64,000 bases of DNA from contig NZ_PYFW01000012.1 in assembly GCF_003020125.1 (NCBI RefSeq), positions 1 through 64,000 on the forward strand, written 5' to 3'. Under the pieces are notes generated by a model, which saw nothing but the letters and a program-made list of their open reading frames with translations, was not told where the DNA came from and did not search any database. Below are positions 26,048 through 34,107 of the stretch, in pieces. The DNA is from Bradyrhizobium sp. MOS003. Lineage in GTDB: Bacteria > Pseudomonadota > Alphaproteobacteria > Rhizobiales > Xanthobacteraceae. A program made the position numbers and the translations under genes. How positions within the stretch are numbered: position 1 is the first letter of the stretch; every line of letters begins with the position of its first letter.

Positions 26048-27045
26048 TTCAGGCTGATGTTCTGCATCATCTTGATGTTGAAATACCGGGGATCGTTGAG
26101 CGAGTTCGGCAGGCGGCCGGACCTGAAGGCGTCCACGAGGCCGGACACGGCCTGCTCGATCGTGTGCGTCGGTGCAAATCCGAGCTCCCGGCGGATCTTC
26201 TCCGAGGAGACGTGATAGGAGCGCAGATCGTCGGTCGGCTCGACGGCCACTTCGACGTTGTTTCCGACCACCGATTTGACGATGTCGGCGATCTTCATCA
26301 GCGAGTGGTTCTCGTAGCCGATGTTGTAGGTCTTGCCGTCGATCTTCGCGTCATCCTGCTGCAGCAGGAACAGATAGGCCGCAGACATGTCCTGGATGTG
26401 CAAATTGGGCCGCTTCTGCGTTCCGCCGAACACCCGGATGCGGCCGGTGTTGACCGCGAGGTTGGTCAGGATGTTGACGACGACGTCGAGCCGCTGCCGC
26501 GGTGCGTAGCCGCAGACGGTGGCAGGACGAACCGTGCAGGCGACGAAGCCGGAAGCGGCCTCTTCGGCGAGGTCGGTCTCGCACATCGCCTTGAACTTGG
26601 AGTAGTCGGTGAGCGGCTCGCAGGACAGTTCCTCGGTCACCTCGGCCTCGTCCTTGATGCCGTAGACGCTCGAGGAGGAGGCGTAGATGAAGCGCTTGAT
26701 GCCGGCCTTCTTGGCGGCGCGCACCATGGGGCGGAAGCAGTCGTAGTTGATGGACTTGCCAAGCCCGGGATCCAGCTCGAACGAGGGGTCGTTGGAGATG
26801 CAGGCGAGGTGGATCACCGCGTTGTTGCCGCGCAGGGCCTCGTTGATTGCGGCCTCATCGCGAATGTCGCCCTTGATCAGGCGAAGGTTTGGATTGTTGC
26901 GAACCGCGTCGAAAACGGATTCGCCATACATGAACAGGTCGAGCACCGTGACCTTGTGGCCCGCTGCCAGCAACTGGGGAACCAGCACGCTGCCCACATA
27001 GCCGGCGCCACCGGTGACCATCACGTTCCATTTCTGATCAATCAC
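26044..27045 (-). CDS. NAD-dependent epimerase/dehydratase (A)
   Basis: This 333-residue extended SDR acts on nucleotide sugars. The NAD motif is VTGGAGYVGS (residues 10-19), SSSVYG precedes the active site, and the catalytic YxxxK is DYSKFK. I accept the GTG at 27045 because GGAG lies seven bases upstream; an internal ATG at 27021 is weaker. Enzymes of this class epimerise, dehydrate or reduce sugar nucleotides such as NDP-heptose or UDP-glucose. It follows the nucleotidyltransferase-kinase fusion by 27 bp, which fits action on the activated sugar. Confidence 0.9.
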   Translation of the reverse strand: MIDQKWNVMVTGGAGYVGSVLVPQLLAAGHKVTVLDLFMYGESVFDAVRNNPNLRLIKGDIRDEAAINEALRGNNAVIHLACISNDPSFELDPGLGKSINYDCFRPMVRAAKKAGIKRFIYASSSSVYGIKDEAEVTEELSCEPLTDYSKFKAMCETDLAEEAASGFVACTVRPATVCGYAPRQRLDVVVNILTNLAVNTGRIRVFGGTQKRPNLHIQDMSAAYLFLLQQDDAKIDGKTYNIGYENHSLMKIADIVKSVVGNNVEVAVEPTDDLRSYHVSSEKIRRELGFAPTHTIEQAVSGLVDAFRSGRLPNSLNDPRYFNIKMMQNISLK

Positions 27046-27072
27046 TGTCGTTCTCCAGATTTCCGGTTCGCG

Positions 27073-28638
27073 TCACTTCAACAACGCGGTGACGAATTTG
27101 ACCAGCGGCGCCTTTTCGACCGAGTTGCGGTGACCGACGATCCCGACCTTGATCGCGCCGGCCGCGTTGCCGATGAAGGCAACGTCCTCGATATTGCCGC
27201 CGGCCGCCACCAGCGGCGCGGTGATAGTCAGGAAGGCATCGCCGGCGCCGACCGTGTCGACGACGGTCTTGGTGAAAGCGGGCACGCGCGCGACGCCGGT
27301 CTTCGACGAGAAGGGGTAGCAGCCGAAAGAGCCGTGCGTGATGATCATGTTGTCGCAGTCGATCTTGCGGTGCAGGCCGTCCTCGATCACCGACGCGATG
27401 TCGTTGAACTTGTCGGTGGCGGCCAGCCGCGCTTCCGGCGCGTCGATGCAGACGTAGTCGGCCTTCGGATATTTCGTGATCAGATTGTAGCCGTGGTTGC
27501 CGCTGTTGCTCTGGGCGTTGACCGCCAGGAACTTGGAGTTCGCGATCAGCGTGTCGATGGTGCTGGGCGCGATCATGCCGTGACCGAAATCGGTGACGAT
27601 CACCACGTCCCCGCCACGAACGCGCTCGGCGGTGATCCGGTCGATCTCCTCGCGCTCGGCCGCGTCGAGCGGCGTGTCGTCCATGGTGTAGACTTCGAAG
27701 AGCTTGTGCAGATAGCCCATCTCGACGTAGCGCAATTTGCGGGTCGTCGGACGGCCCTGAATGCGGATCGGCGTCAGCGTGACATTCGGGCGGACATGCG
27801 CGCGAATGAACTCCTCGGGGTAGTCGTTGCCACCCAGCGTCGTGACGATCTCCACCGACTTGCAGAAGCTCGCGACGTGATTGGCCGCGGCAATGACACC
27901 GCCGGCAAATTGCTCGCCATTCTTGAGCAGGGTGGCGACGATGTTCTCCTTCGAAGCCTTCCCGAGCGCCGTGACGTACTGATATTCGTCGATGATGGTA
28001 TCGCCGACCAGCACGACGTGCATGTCCTGGATCTTGTCGATCAGCTTCAGGAGGCGTTCCGCGCCGCCGCCCTCGCGCACCTTCTGGAGGTAGTCGCGCA
28101 GCGGGGGATCGTAGATGTCGAAATAGCGGTTCAGCAGCGACGACGAGCTGAAGGTGACGTCGCGCGTGAATACGATTCGCCCGCCATGACGTTCGACCAC
28201 CTCGCGCTCGGTGGCGATCTTGCCGGTGACGTCGTCTTCGGGATTCTCGTAGTCCGAGCCCTTCACGTAGGTGTCGGGGCGCACGGTGTCGAGGACCGGC
28301 TCGGCGCTGGAGGTCCGGTTGATGCCGACCCAGTCGACCGTGCCGAGCGCGGCCAGCATCTCGGCGCGCATGTTCTCCGGAAAGATCGGCCGGCCCGGCC
28401 CCTTGTTGACGAAACGGTCGGCGGTGATCGTCACGATGACCACGTCGGCCTCGTTGCGCGCCGCCAGGATGTGCCGGACGTGGCCGAGATGCACGAGATC
28501 GAACACGCCGTGGCAGAGCGCGACGGTCAGGCCCTTGGCCTGTGCGGCGCGCGCAATCTCGCCCAGCTCCTCGATCGTCTTGATCTTGTCGTGCGGTGCC
28601 GGATGGCCGGTCGGCTTGTCTGTCGCAGCATTGCCCAT
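27073..28638 (-). CDS. bifunctional nucleotidyltransferase-PfkB sugar kinase (HldE-like, domains reversed)
   Basis: This 521-residue fusion has a cytidylyltransferase-like N-terminal domain (about 18-160) with GVFDLVHLGH (HxGH at 50-53). A ribokinase/PfkB domain (about 205-521) ends in DTVGAGDAF with catalytic Asp467. HldE makes ADP-heptose with the same two activities, but there the kinase comes first and the nucleotidyltransferase second. The order here is the reverse. Both active sites look intact, so it probably phosphorylates a sugar at C1 and adds a nucleotide. It is among the first genes of the leftward operon. Confidence 0.88.
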   Translation of the reverse strand: MGNAATDKPTGHPAPHDKIKTIEELGEIARAAQAKGLTVALCHGVFDLVHLGHVRHILAARNEADVVIVTITADRFVNKGPGRPIFPENMRAEMLAALGTVDWVGINRTSSAEPVLDTVRPDTYVKGSDYENPEDDVTGKIATEREVVERHGGRIVFTRDVTFSSSSLLNRYFDIYDPPLRDYLQKVREGGGAERLLKLIDKIQDMHVVLVGDTIIDEYQYVTALGKASKENIVATLLKNGEQFAGGVIAAANHVASFCKSVEIVTTLGGNDYPEEFIRAHVRPNVTLTPIRIQGRPTTRKLRYVEMGYLHKLFEVYTMDDTPLDAAEREEIDRITAERVRGGDVVIVTDFGHGMIAPSTIDTLIANSKFLAVNAQSNSGNHGYNLITKYPKADYVCIDAPEARLAATDKFNDIASVIEDGLHRKIDCDNMIITHGSFGCYPFSSKTGVARVPAFTKTVVDTVGAGDAFLTITAPLVAAGGNIEDVAFIGNAAGAIKVGIVGHRNSVEKAPLVKFVTALLK

Positions 28639-28720
28639 GTGAATTACCTAAAGCCCCGGCAGCTCTCAGACGGCCGGTCCGAAATGATCGACTCGCAGCA
28701 ACGATATCCGGCGAGCCTGT

Positions 28721-29734
28721 TCAAGAGCTTGCCTTCTGCGGCGAGCCGTCGTCACCGAGATATTTGAACCAGTCCTTGGTGGCGTCGGCGATCTTGTCGA
28801 CCGTCCACAAGGGCGCATCCTTGTACTGATCCATCGATTTCAGCATCGTCGCGACGCCGTCCTCGAATTTCACCTTCGGCGTCCAGTTCAGGACCCGCTT
28901 GATCTCGGTGATGTCGGCGTAGGTGCAGTCGGGCTCGCCCGGACGCTTGGGAATATGGACCTTGTCGCCGCCGAGAAGCTCGACCAGCCGGTTGACGCTG
29001 TAAGTGTTGTCCGAGCCGACGTTGAATATCTGGTGCGAGATATCGGAGCGCGCGGCGGTGACGAAGGCGTCCGCGACGTCGCTGACGAAGGTAAAATCGC
29101 GCGTCTGCTCGCCGTCGCCGACCACCGTGAAGGGCTTGCCGGCGAGCTTCTGCGCCATGAAGACGCCGAACACGGCGCCGTAGGTGCCCGTGGTGCGATG
29201 CCGCGGCCCGTACACGTTGAACAGGCGCAGCGCCACCGCGGGAATCTTGTAAACCTGGCACCAGTGCATGACGCACTGCTCACCGAGATTCTTGGTGAGC
29301 GCGTAAGGATACATTGGCCGGATCTCGGCGCTCTCGGGCGTCGGATAGACCTCGGGAATACCGTAGCAGGACGACGATGCGGCGTAGACAAAGCGCTTGG
29401 CGCCGGCGTGCCGCGCCGCTTCGAGAACGTTGACCGTGCCGTCGACATTGGCGCGATGATAGGGAATCGGGGACTCGATCGAGGGGACGATGTCGGCCAG
29501 CGCCGCAAGATGGAAGACCCAGTCGATACCGTGAAAATACGGCTTGATCTGCTCGAGATCGGTGACGTCAGCCCGCACGACCTTCAACTGGCTCGAACCG
29601 GCGCGCGCGGCGAGATTTTCGGGACGCCCGATGACGAAATTATCGAGCGCGATGACCTCGTGGCCGTCGTCGAGGAGACGATCGACGAGGTGACTTCCAA
29701 TGAATCCGGCGCCGCCAGTAACGATGCATTTCAT
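28721..29734 (-). CDS. NAD-dependent epimerase/dehydratase (B)
   Basis: This 337-residue extended SDR has IVTGGAGFIGSHL at its start, AASSSCYG before the active site and YPYALTKNLGEQ with the catalytic YxxxK. It resembles UDP-glucose/UDP-glucuronate 4-epimerases and related sugar-nucleotide enzymes. I chose ATG 29734, where the first strand begins; an ATG at 29743 adds three residues. It is the first gene of the leftward operon and is divergent from the SIS isomerase across a control region with a TATAAT box. It is not a close copy of epimerase A. Confidence 0.9.
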   Translation of the reverse strand: MKCIVTGGAGFIGSHLVDRLLDDGHEVIALDNFVIGRPENLAARAGSSQLKVVRADVTDLEQIKPYFHGIDWVFHLAALADIVPSIESPIPYHRANVDGTVNVLEAARHAGAKRFVYAASSSCYGIPEVYPTPESAEIRPMYPYALTKNLGEQCVMHWCQVYKIPAVALRLFNVYGPRHRTTGTYGAVFGVFMAQKLAGKPFTVVGDGEQTRDFTFVSDVADAFVTAARSDISHQIFNVGSDNTYSVNRLVELLGGDKVHIPKRPGEPDCTYADITEIKRVLNWTPKVKFEDGVATMLKSMDQYKDAPLWTVDKIADATKDWFKYLGDDGSPQKASS

Positions 29735-29821
29735 GAGGAACATCCGTGACGCGAATGCCCAGCGAAACAGGCCCGCCAATGGTGAGTGAAACCCGAAAGC
29801 CGACTACCAGCCGCTCGCTGA

Positions 29822-29846
29822 CTTTGCAAGTATTATACCTTTGCAA
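29822..29846 (-). promoter_or_regulatory. divergent control region: TATAAT box between CTTTGCAA repeats
   Basis: On the minus strand a perfect TATAAT (29832-29837) faces the leftward carbohydrate operon. It is bracketed by two direct copies of CTTTGCAA (plus-strand 29822-29829 and 29839-29846) with a 17-bp period. The -35 region is poor, which suggests dependence on an activator, and the repeats could be its operator or a repressor site overlapping the -10. The region lies between the divergent starts at 29734 and 29876. Confidence 0.45.
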
Positions 29847-29875
29847 TCCTTGGTAATAGCCGGTATCACCCGGAC

Positions 29876-30487
29876 ATGTTGCAATCGAGCCGCCAGCCAA
29901 TGCCCGCCGTGTCCGTCGATCCCGATCACAAGGCTTTCCTCGACGATTACGTCGGACGCCTTCATCGCGCGACGGCGGTCGACGACGGCGTTTTCGCCGC
30001 GATCTCCGCCACCCGCACCATCTGGTTGCGCGCGCGCGAGCAGGGCGGTCGCGTCATCTTCATCGGTAACGGCGGCTCGGCCGGCATCGCCTCGCATCTG
30101 GCGATCGATCTGGCGAAGAACGCGTCGGTGCCTGCGCTCTGCTTCAGCGACGCGAGCATGATGTCTTGCCTCGCCAACGACTACGGGTTCGAGGACTGGA
30201 TCGCGCACGCGGTGCGGCTGAGTGCCCGTGCCGGCGACTGCCTCGTCGCGATCAGCTCGTCGGGGCGCTCGAAGAACATCCTCAACGCGGTTGCGCAGGC
30301 GCGGACGATGAAGCTCGACGTGATCACGCTGTCGGGCATGAACGCGGACAATCCGCTGCGCAATCTCGGCGACGTCAACTTCTTCGTCGACAGCCGCAGC
30401 TACAACATTGTCGAGACCACTCACCAGTTCTGGATGATGGCCGCGATCGACCTCGTGATCGGTCGCGCGGAATATCCGGCATCCTGA
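29876..30487 (+). CDS. SIS-domain phosphosugar isomerase (GmhA-like)
   Basis: This 203-residue SIS protein resembles phosphoheptose isomerase, which turns sedoheptulose 7-phosphate into a heptose phosphate. VIFIGNGGSAGIASHLAIDL is the sugar-phosphate loop and AISSSGRSKNI the second serine-rich loop. YNIVETTHQFWMMAAID supplies the C-terminal histidine. The position of the metal-binding glutamate after SH is Asp here, a conservative change from GmhA. It is divergent from the epimerase and may share the control region. ATG 29900 is an alternative start. Confidence 0.86.
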   Translation: MLQSSRQPMPAVSVDPDHKAFLDDYVGRLHRATAVDDGVFAAISATRTIWLRAREQGGRVIFIGNGGSAGIASHLAIDLAKNASVPALCFSDASMMSCLANDYGFEDWIAHAVRLSARAGDCLVAISSSGRSKNILNAVAQARTMKLDVITLSGMNADNPLRNLGDVNFFVDSRSYNIVETTHQFWMMAAIDLVIGRAEYPAS

Positions 30488-30499
30488 GGCGGGCATCCG

Positions 30500-31519
30500 A
30501 TGCAGTCGCGGTTCAAACAGGCGGCCCTGTTTTCGATAAAGCTGCTGCTGTCGATCGCGGTGCTGGTCTACATTGCGCGCGGCCTCGATCTGCAGCGGTT
30601 GCGCAGCCATCTCGTCTCGGTCGATCCTTTGCTGTTCGTCCTGGCGCTGTCGTTGATTTTCTTCCAGACATTCGTGCTCAACGGCCGGTGGGAGCTGATC
30701 ATGCGCGCGCTCGGCGTGTCGCTGGACTGGCTCGCTGGCTGGCGGATCCTGATGATCAGCCTCTGGTTCAATCAGGTGTTGCCGTCCTCGGTCGGCGGTG
30801 ATGCGGTGCGGATGTGGCTGCTGCGCCAGCGCGGCGTGCAGTGGCCGGAGGCGGTCAAGGGCGTTGCGGCCGACCGTTTCACGGCATTGATCGGCCTGAT
30901 CGCGCTGATGGTGGCCGGGTTGCCGTTTCTGTTGTCTCGCGTGTCCGATTCTGCTGCGATTCTGGCCATCGGCGGGCTGACGCTGGCCGGCGTCGCCGGC
31001 ACCGTGGTTCTGTTGACGCTCGACCGTCTGCCCAAGCGCTTGATCGCCCATCCGGCGATCGCAAGCTTCGTCCGGTTCGGCGCGTTGGTCAGGTTTCTTC
31101 TCCTGCAGTCCGAGCGCCGCGCCTTGCTGTTCGGGTCGGCGCTGCTCATTCATATCGTGACCGCCGCGGCCTGCTTCGCCCTGGCGCGCGGTGTCGGAGC
31201 ACAGCTCTCGGTGGTGGACGCCGGCATCCTGATTCCGCCTGTGGTGCTGTTGACGGCGGTCCCGATCTCGATCAGCGGCTGGGGTGTTCGCGAGGGAGCG
31301 ATGGTCGCCTGCCTCGGTCTGGCGGGTGTCCCCTCCGAGGAAGCGCTGTCGGTTTCGCTGCTGCTGGGCGCCATCAGCGTGATTATCGGACTCGTCGGCG
31401 GCGCGATCTGGCTGGCAAGTCCGGAGCGCGGATCGTATTCAGCGGACAAGGCCGCCAAGGCGGCGGAGGAAGCTCCCAGCTATGACGGGCTGGTCAAGGA
31501 AGTCTCGAGCCACCCATGA
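30500..31519 (+). CDS. flippase-like (UPF0104/YbhN) membrane protein, paralogue B
   Basis: This 339-residue protein with about eight helices has the same motifs as the protein at 16901-17905, including FNQVLPSSVGGDAVRMWLLR, ADRF and PISISGWGVREGAMV. The two are clear but not recent paralogues. It is predicted to sit in the inner membrane and may move a lipid-linked sugar or recruit its transferase. It starts 12 bp after the SIS gene behind GAGGCGGGC and is likely co-transcribed with it. Confidence 0.86.
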   Translation: MQSRFKQAALFSIKLLLSIAVLVYIARGLDLQRLRSHLVSVDPLLFVLALSLIFFQTFVLNGRWELIMRALGVSLDWLAGWRILMISLWFNQVLPSSVGGDAVRMWLLRQRGVQWPEAVKGVAADRFTALIGLIALMVAGLPFLLSRVSDSAAILAIGGLTLAGVAGTVVLLTLDRLPKRLIAHPAIASFVRFGALVRFLLLQSERRALLFGSALLIHIVTAAACFALARGVGAQLSVVDAGILIPPVVLLTAVPISISGWGVREGAMVACLGLAGVPSEEALSVSLLLGAISVIIGLVGGAIWLASPERGSYSADKAAKAAEEAPSYDGLVKEVSSHP

Positions 31520-31604
31520 CTCGCTTGAGCGCGTTGACGGCGGTCTGGTCTTCACGGGGTGGGGTTGCCTCACCCGATCGCGTATCTCATTTTTCGGTTC
31601 CACG

Positions 31605-32873
31605 ATGAAAAATCTGTTCTACGTCCGCCACACCTGCCGCCTCTGTCATTCGGACAAGCAGGAGCTGGTCGTCCCGATGGCAGGCATGCCGATCGGCACG
31701 CCGAACTTCCAGGTCCCCGACGCCAGCGTCGACGATCCGGTGTTCCGGGCCGCGGTTCCGATGGCGCTGCATCTGTGCAGGGATTGCGGCCATCTGCAAA
31801 TTCTCCATGTCGGTAATCCCGAGATCCAGTACCGCAACTACGTCTACACAACCTCGCTCTCGCTCGGGTTGCGCGAGCACTTCGCCGGCTATGCCAACGA
31901 CGTCGTCAGCCGCTTCGGCATCACGCCGGGCTCGCTGGTCGTCGAGCTCGGCAGCAACGACGGATCGCTGCTCGGCTACTTCAAAGAGCGCGGCATGCGG
32001 GTGCTGGGTGTCGATCCCGCCGTCGATATCGCCAAGCGCGCGACCGAGGCTGGGATCGAGACCATCGGTGATTTCTTCACCGATGCCATTGGTCACCGTA
32101 TCCTGCAGAGCCACGGTGCGGCGAGCGTCGTGATTGCCAACAACATGATCGCCAATGTCGACAATCTCGATCCGCTGGTGATCGGGGTTCGGGACGTGCT
32201 TGCGCCGGACGGGTTGTTCGTCTTCGAAACGCAATACGGCGTCGACGTCACCGAGAAGAACCTGCTCGACACCGTCTATCACGAGCATCTGTCGTATTTT
32301 AACATCAAGCCGCTGATCCGGTTCTTTGCCCGGCTGGGCATGGAGCTGATCGACGTCCAGCACATCTGGACCAAGGGTGGCTCGATCCGCGTCACCGTGC
32401 AGCGCGCCGGTGGCGCCAAGAAACCGTCGGCTGAGGTCGCGCGGTTCGTCGCCGAGGAAGAGCGGCTCGGCGTCGATCAGCCGGCCTATTATGGGCCCTA
32501 TGTGAAGCGGATTGCTGCGATCCGCGACGAGCTGGTCGCGATGGCCGATGCCGCCCATGCACGCGGGCAGCTCGTTGCCGGCTACGGCGTCTCGGTCGGC
32601 ACCACGACGCTGCTGCCGCAGTTCGGCCTGGAGAACAAGATCGACTTCCTGGTGGACGACGACCCCAAGAAGGGCAACGTCATGGCCGGCCCGGGTTACG
32701 ACATCCCGATCCTGCCGCCTGCCGCCCTTTACGAGCGCAAGCCGGCGTTCGTCGTCGTGTTCGCCTGGCGCTATGTCGATCCGATCCGGGCCAAGCACGC
32801 CCGCTATTTCGCCGAAGGCGGGAAGTTCGTGGTGCCGCTGCCGGGCATTTCCATGGTCGACCGGGCCGACTGA
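31605..32873 (+). CDS. C-methyltransferase-type SAM enzyme (NovU/TylCIII-like), second copy
   Basis: This 422-residue protein has the same architecture as the enzyme at 13142-14359. The zinc module is CRLC plus CRDC, SAM motif I is VVELGSNDGSLLGYF, the conserved active-site segment is VYHEHLSYF, and the C-terminal Rossmann-like domain has VAGYGVSVGTTTLL. I chose ATG 31605 (MKNLFYVRHTCRLCH) over a longer frame that overlaps the flippase-like gene. It closes the carbohydrate cluster on the secE side. A C-methyl branch on a keto sugar is the family-based prediction. Confidence 0.88.
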   Translation: MKNLFYVRHTCRLCHSDKQELVVPMAGMPIGTPNFQVPDASVDDPVFRAAVPMALHLCRDCGHLQILHVGNPEIQYRNYVYTTSLSLGLREHFAGYANDVVSRFGITPGSLVVELGSNDGSLLGYFKERGMRVLGVDPAVDIAKRATEAGIETIGDFFTDAIGHRILQSHGAASVVIANNMIANVDNLDPLVIGVRDVLAPDGLFVFETQYGVDVTEKNLLDTVYHEHLSYFNIKPLIRFFARLGMELIDVQHIWTKGGSIRVTVQRAGGAKKPSAEVARFVAEEERLGVDQPAYYGPYVKRIAAIRDELVAMADAAHARGQLVAGYGVSVGTTTLLPQFGLENKIDFLVDDDPKKGNVMAGPGYDIPILPPAALYERKPAFVVVFAWRYVDPIRAKHARYFAEGGKFVVPLPGISMVDRAD

Positions 32874-33025
32874 TGGTTGTTCCGGGCCGCCGCCAGCGAG
32901 GAGGGCGGTTGGGACGGCCCGAACGTCAGAGGGGCGCGCGGGATGGCCCGGTAACCCGTTGATTCGGATCGGCTCTGTTGGGGGCCTCCGGGGCTGAGGG
33001 GTGTCTCGGCGGGCGCGGCGTGACC

Positions 33026-33054
33026 TTGACGTTTGGCCTCATCCGCAGTAGATA
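33026..33054 (+). promoter_or_regulatory. candidate promoter for secE-nusG-rplKA
   Basis: TTGACG (33026-33031) and TAGATA (33049-33054) are spaced by 17 bp, about 175 bp upstream of secE. The interval 32874-33228 otherwise contains no convincing gene and no copy of the tRNA-Trp 3' end. A promoter here would let secE be transcribed without its usual tRNA-Trp neighbour. Confidence 0.4.
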
Positions 33055-33228
33055 CCCCGCACTCGCTGCCGGCCCGCTGAGATGCGGATATCCGGCGCGG
33101 CTTTGAAATCCCCGAACAATCGAGCCCGGTTTCCGGCTCATCCTTCAAGACAGAGGGCTGGGCCAACGGCGGCTGTTCGGATCCCTGAAATTCATTCGCG
33201 TCTGTCGACGGACGTTGGACATCAAACG

Positions 33229-33420
33229 ATGGCAGTCAGCCCGTTCAAGTTCTTGCAGGAAGTGCGCTCGGAGACCGCCAAGGTCACCTGGCCGACCCGT
33301 CGTGAGACCACGATCACCACCATCATGGTGTTCGTCATGGTCGCGGTGGCCTCGATCTTCTTCTTCGCCGCCGACCAGATCATTCGCGTCCTCATCACCT
33401 TTCTTTTGGGCATTCACTGA
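33229..33420 (+). CDS. secE: protein translocase subunit SecE
   Basis: This 63-residue single-span SecE is of the short bacterial type. A conserved amphipathic N-terminal stretch (FLQEVRSETAKVTWPTRRET) is followed by one membrane helix (MVFVMVAVASIFFFAADQII). It clamps SecY in the SecYEG translocon. The short start at 33229 is chosen because upstream sequence is not SecE-like. Its stop overlaps the nusG start as TGATG. Confidence 0.97.
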   Translation: MAVSPFKFLQEVRSETAKVTWPTRRETTITTIMVFVMVAVASIFFFAADQIIRVLITFLLGIH

Positions 33421-33974
33421 TGGCTACAGCAACCGCTCAACTGTCCGACAAGCGCTGGTACATCGTCCACGCCTATTCGAACTTCGAGAAGAAGGTTCAG
33501 GAATCGATCCGCGAACAGGCCAAGCAGCGTGGGCTTGAGGATCTTTTCGAGCAGATACTGGTCCCGACCGAGAAGGTCACGGAAGTGCGCCGCGGCCGCA
33601 AGATCGACGCCGAGCGCAAGTTCTTCCCGGGCTACGTGCTGGTGAAGATGAAGCTGACCGACGAAGCGTTTCACCTGATCAAGAACACGCCGAAGGTTAC
33701 GGGCTTCCTCGGCGCCGAAAACAAGCCGATGCCGATTTCTGAATCGGAAGCGATGCGCATCCTGCACCAGGTGCAGGAGGGTGTGGAACGGCCGAAGGCG
33801 TCGGTGTCGTTCGAGATCGGCGAGAACGTGCGCGTGGCCGATGGCCCGTTTGCCTCGTTCTCGGGGGTGGTCGAGGAAATCGACGAGGCGCGCTCGCGCG
33901 TGAAGGTCGCGGTGTCGATCTTCGGCCGCGCCACGCCGGTCGAGCTGGAATTCGGGCAGGTCGAGAAGGTCTGA
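33420..33974 (+). CDS. nusG: transcription termination/antitermination factor NusG
   Basis: This 184-residue NusG has an N-terminal NGN domain beginning RWYIVHAYSNFEKKV, with FFPGYVLVKM, and a C-terminal KOW domain around FEIGENVRVADGPFASFSG. It binds RNA polymerase and links it to Rho or the ribosome. Its ATG overlaps the secE stop, so translation is coupled. Its position between secE and rplK is canonical. Confidence 0.98.
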   Translation: MATATAQLSDKRWYIVHAYSNFEKKVQESIREQAKQRGLEDLFEQILVPTEKVTEVRRGRKIDAERKFFPGYVLVKMKLTDEAFHLIKNTPKVTGFLGAENKPMPISESEAMRILHQVQEGVERPKASVSFEIGENVRVADGPFASFSGVVEEIDEARSRVKVAVSIFGRATPVELEFGQVEKV

Positions 33975-34075
33975 CCGGGTAGCGCGTGAAGCCGAAAAGC
34001 TTCGCGCAAAGAGAGGCCGTGGGAGGGAGAGGGCGGTTGCCAGCCGCATCCGACCCAGACCACGAACCTGAAACC

Positions 34076-34105
34076 GCCGGCGATGGCCGGCACAACAGGA
34101 GTTGT
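34076..34105 (+). promoter_or_regulatory. rplK leader hairpins enclosing the Shine-Dalgarno
   Basis: GCCGGC (34076-34081) and GCCGGC (34086-34091) form a 6-bp stem with a GATG loop. Directly after it, ACAAC (34092-34096) pairs with GTTGT (34101-34105), presenting AGGA of the ribosome-binding site in the loop, two bases before the rplK ATG. In E. coli ribosomal protein L1 represses this operon by binding the rplK leader; these hairpins are candidates for a similar site. Confidence 0.5.
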
Positions 34106-34107
34106 AC

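Noticed and set aside
26164..28767. 867-residue open frame on the plus strand
   Set aside because: It is antisense to the epimerase and the nucleotidyltransferase-kinase fusion, whose motifs are intact on the minus strand.
7179..32873. Symbiosis (nod) gene island
   Set aside because: No nodulation gene or nod-box-like promoter was recognised; the contents are sugar biosynthesis and assembly genes.
32874..33228. Possible attachment site copying the tRNA-Trp 3' end
   Set aside because: No match of useful length to the tRNA 3' end was found there, and no integrase is present in the window, so site-specific integration is not supported.
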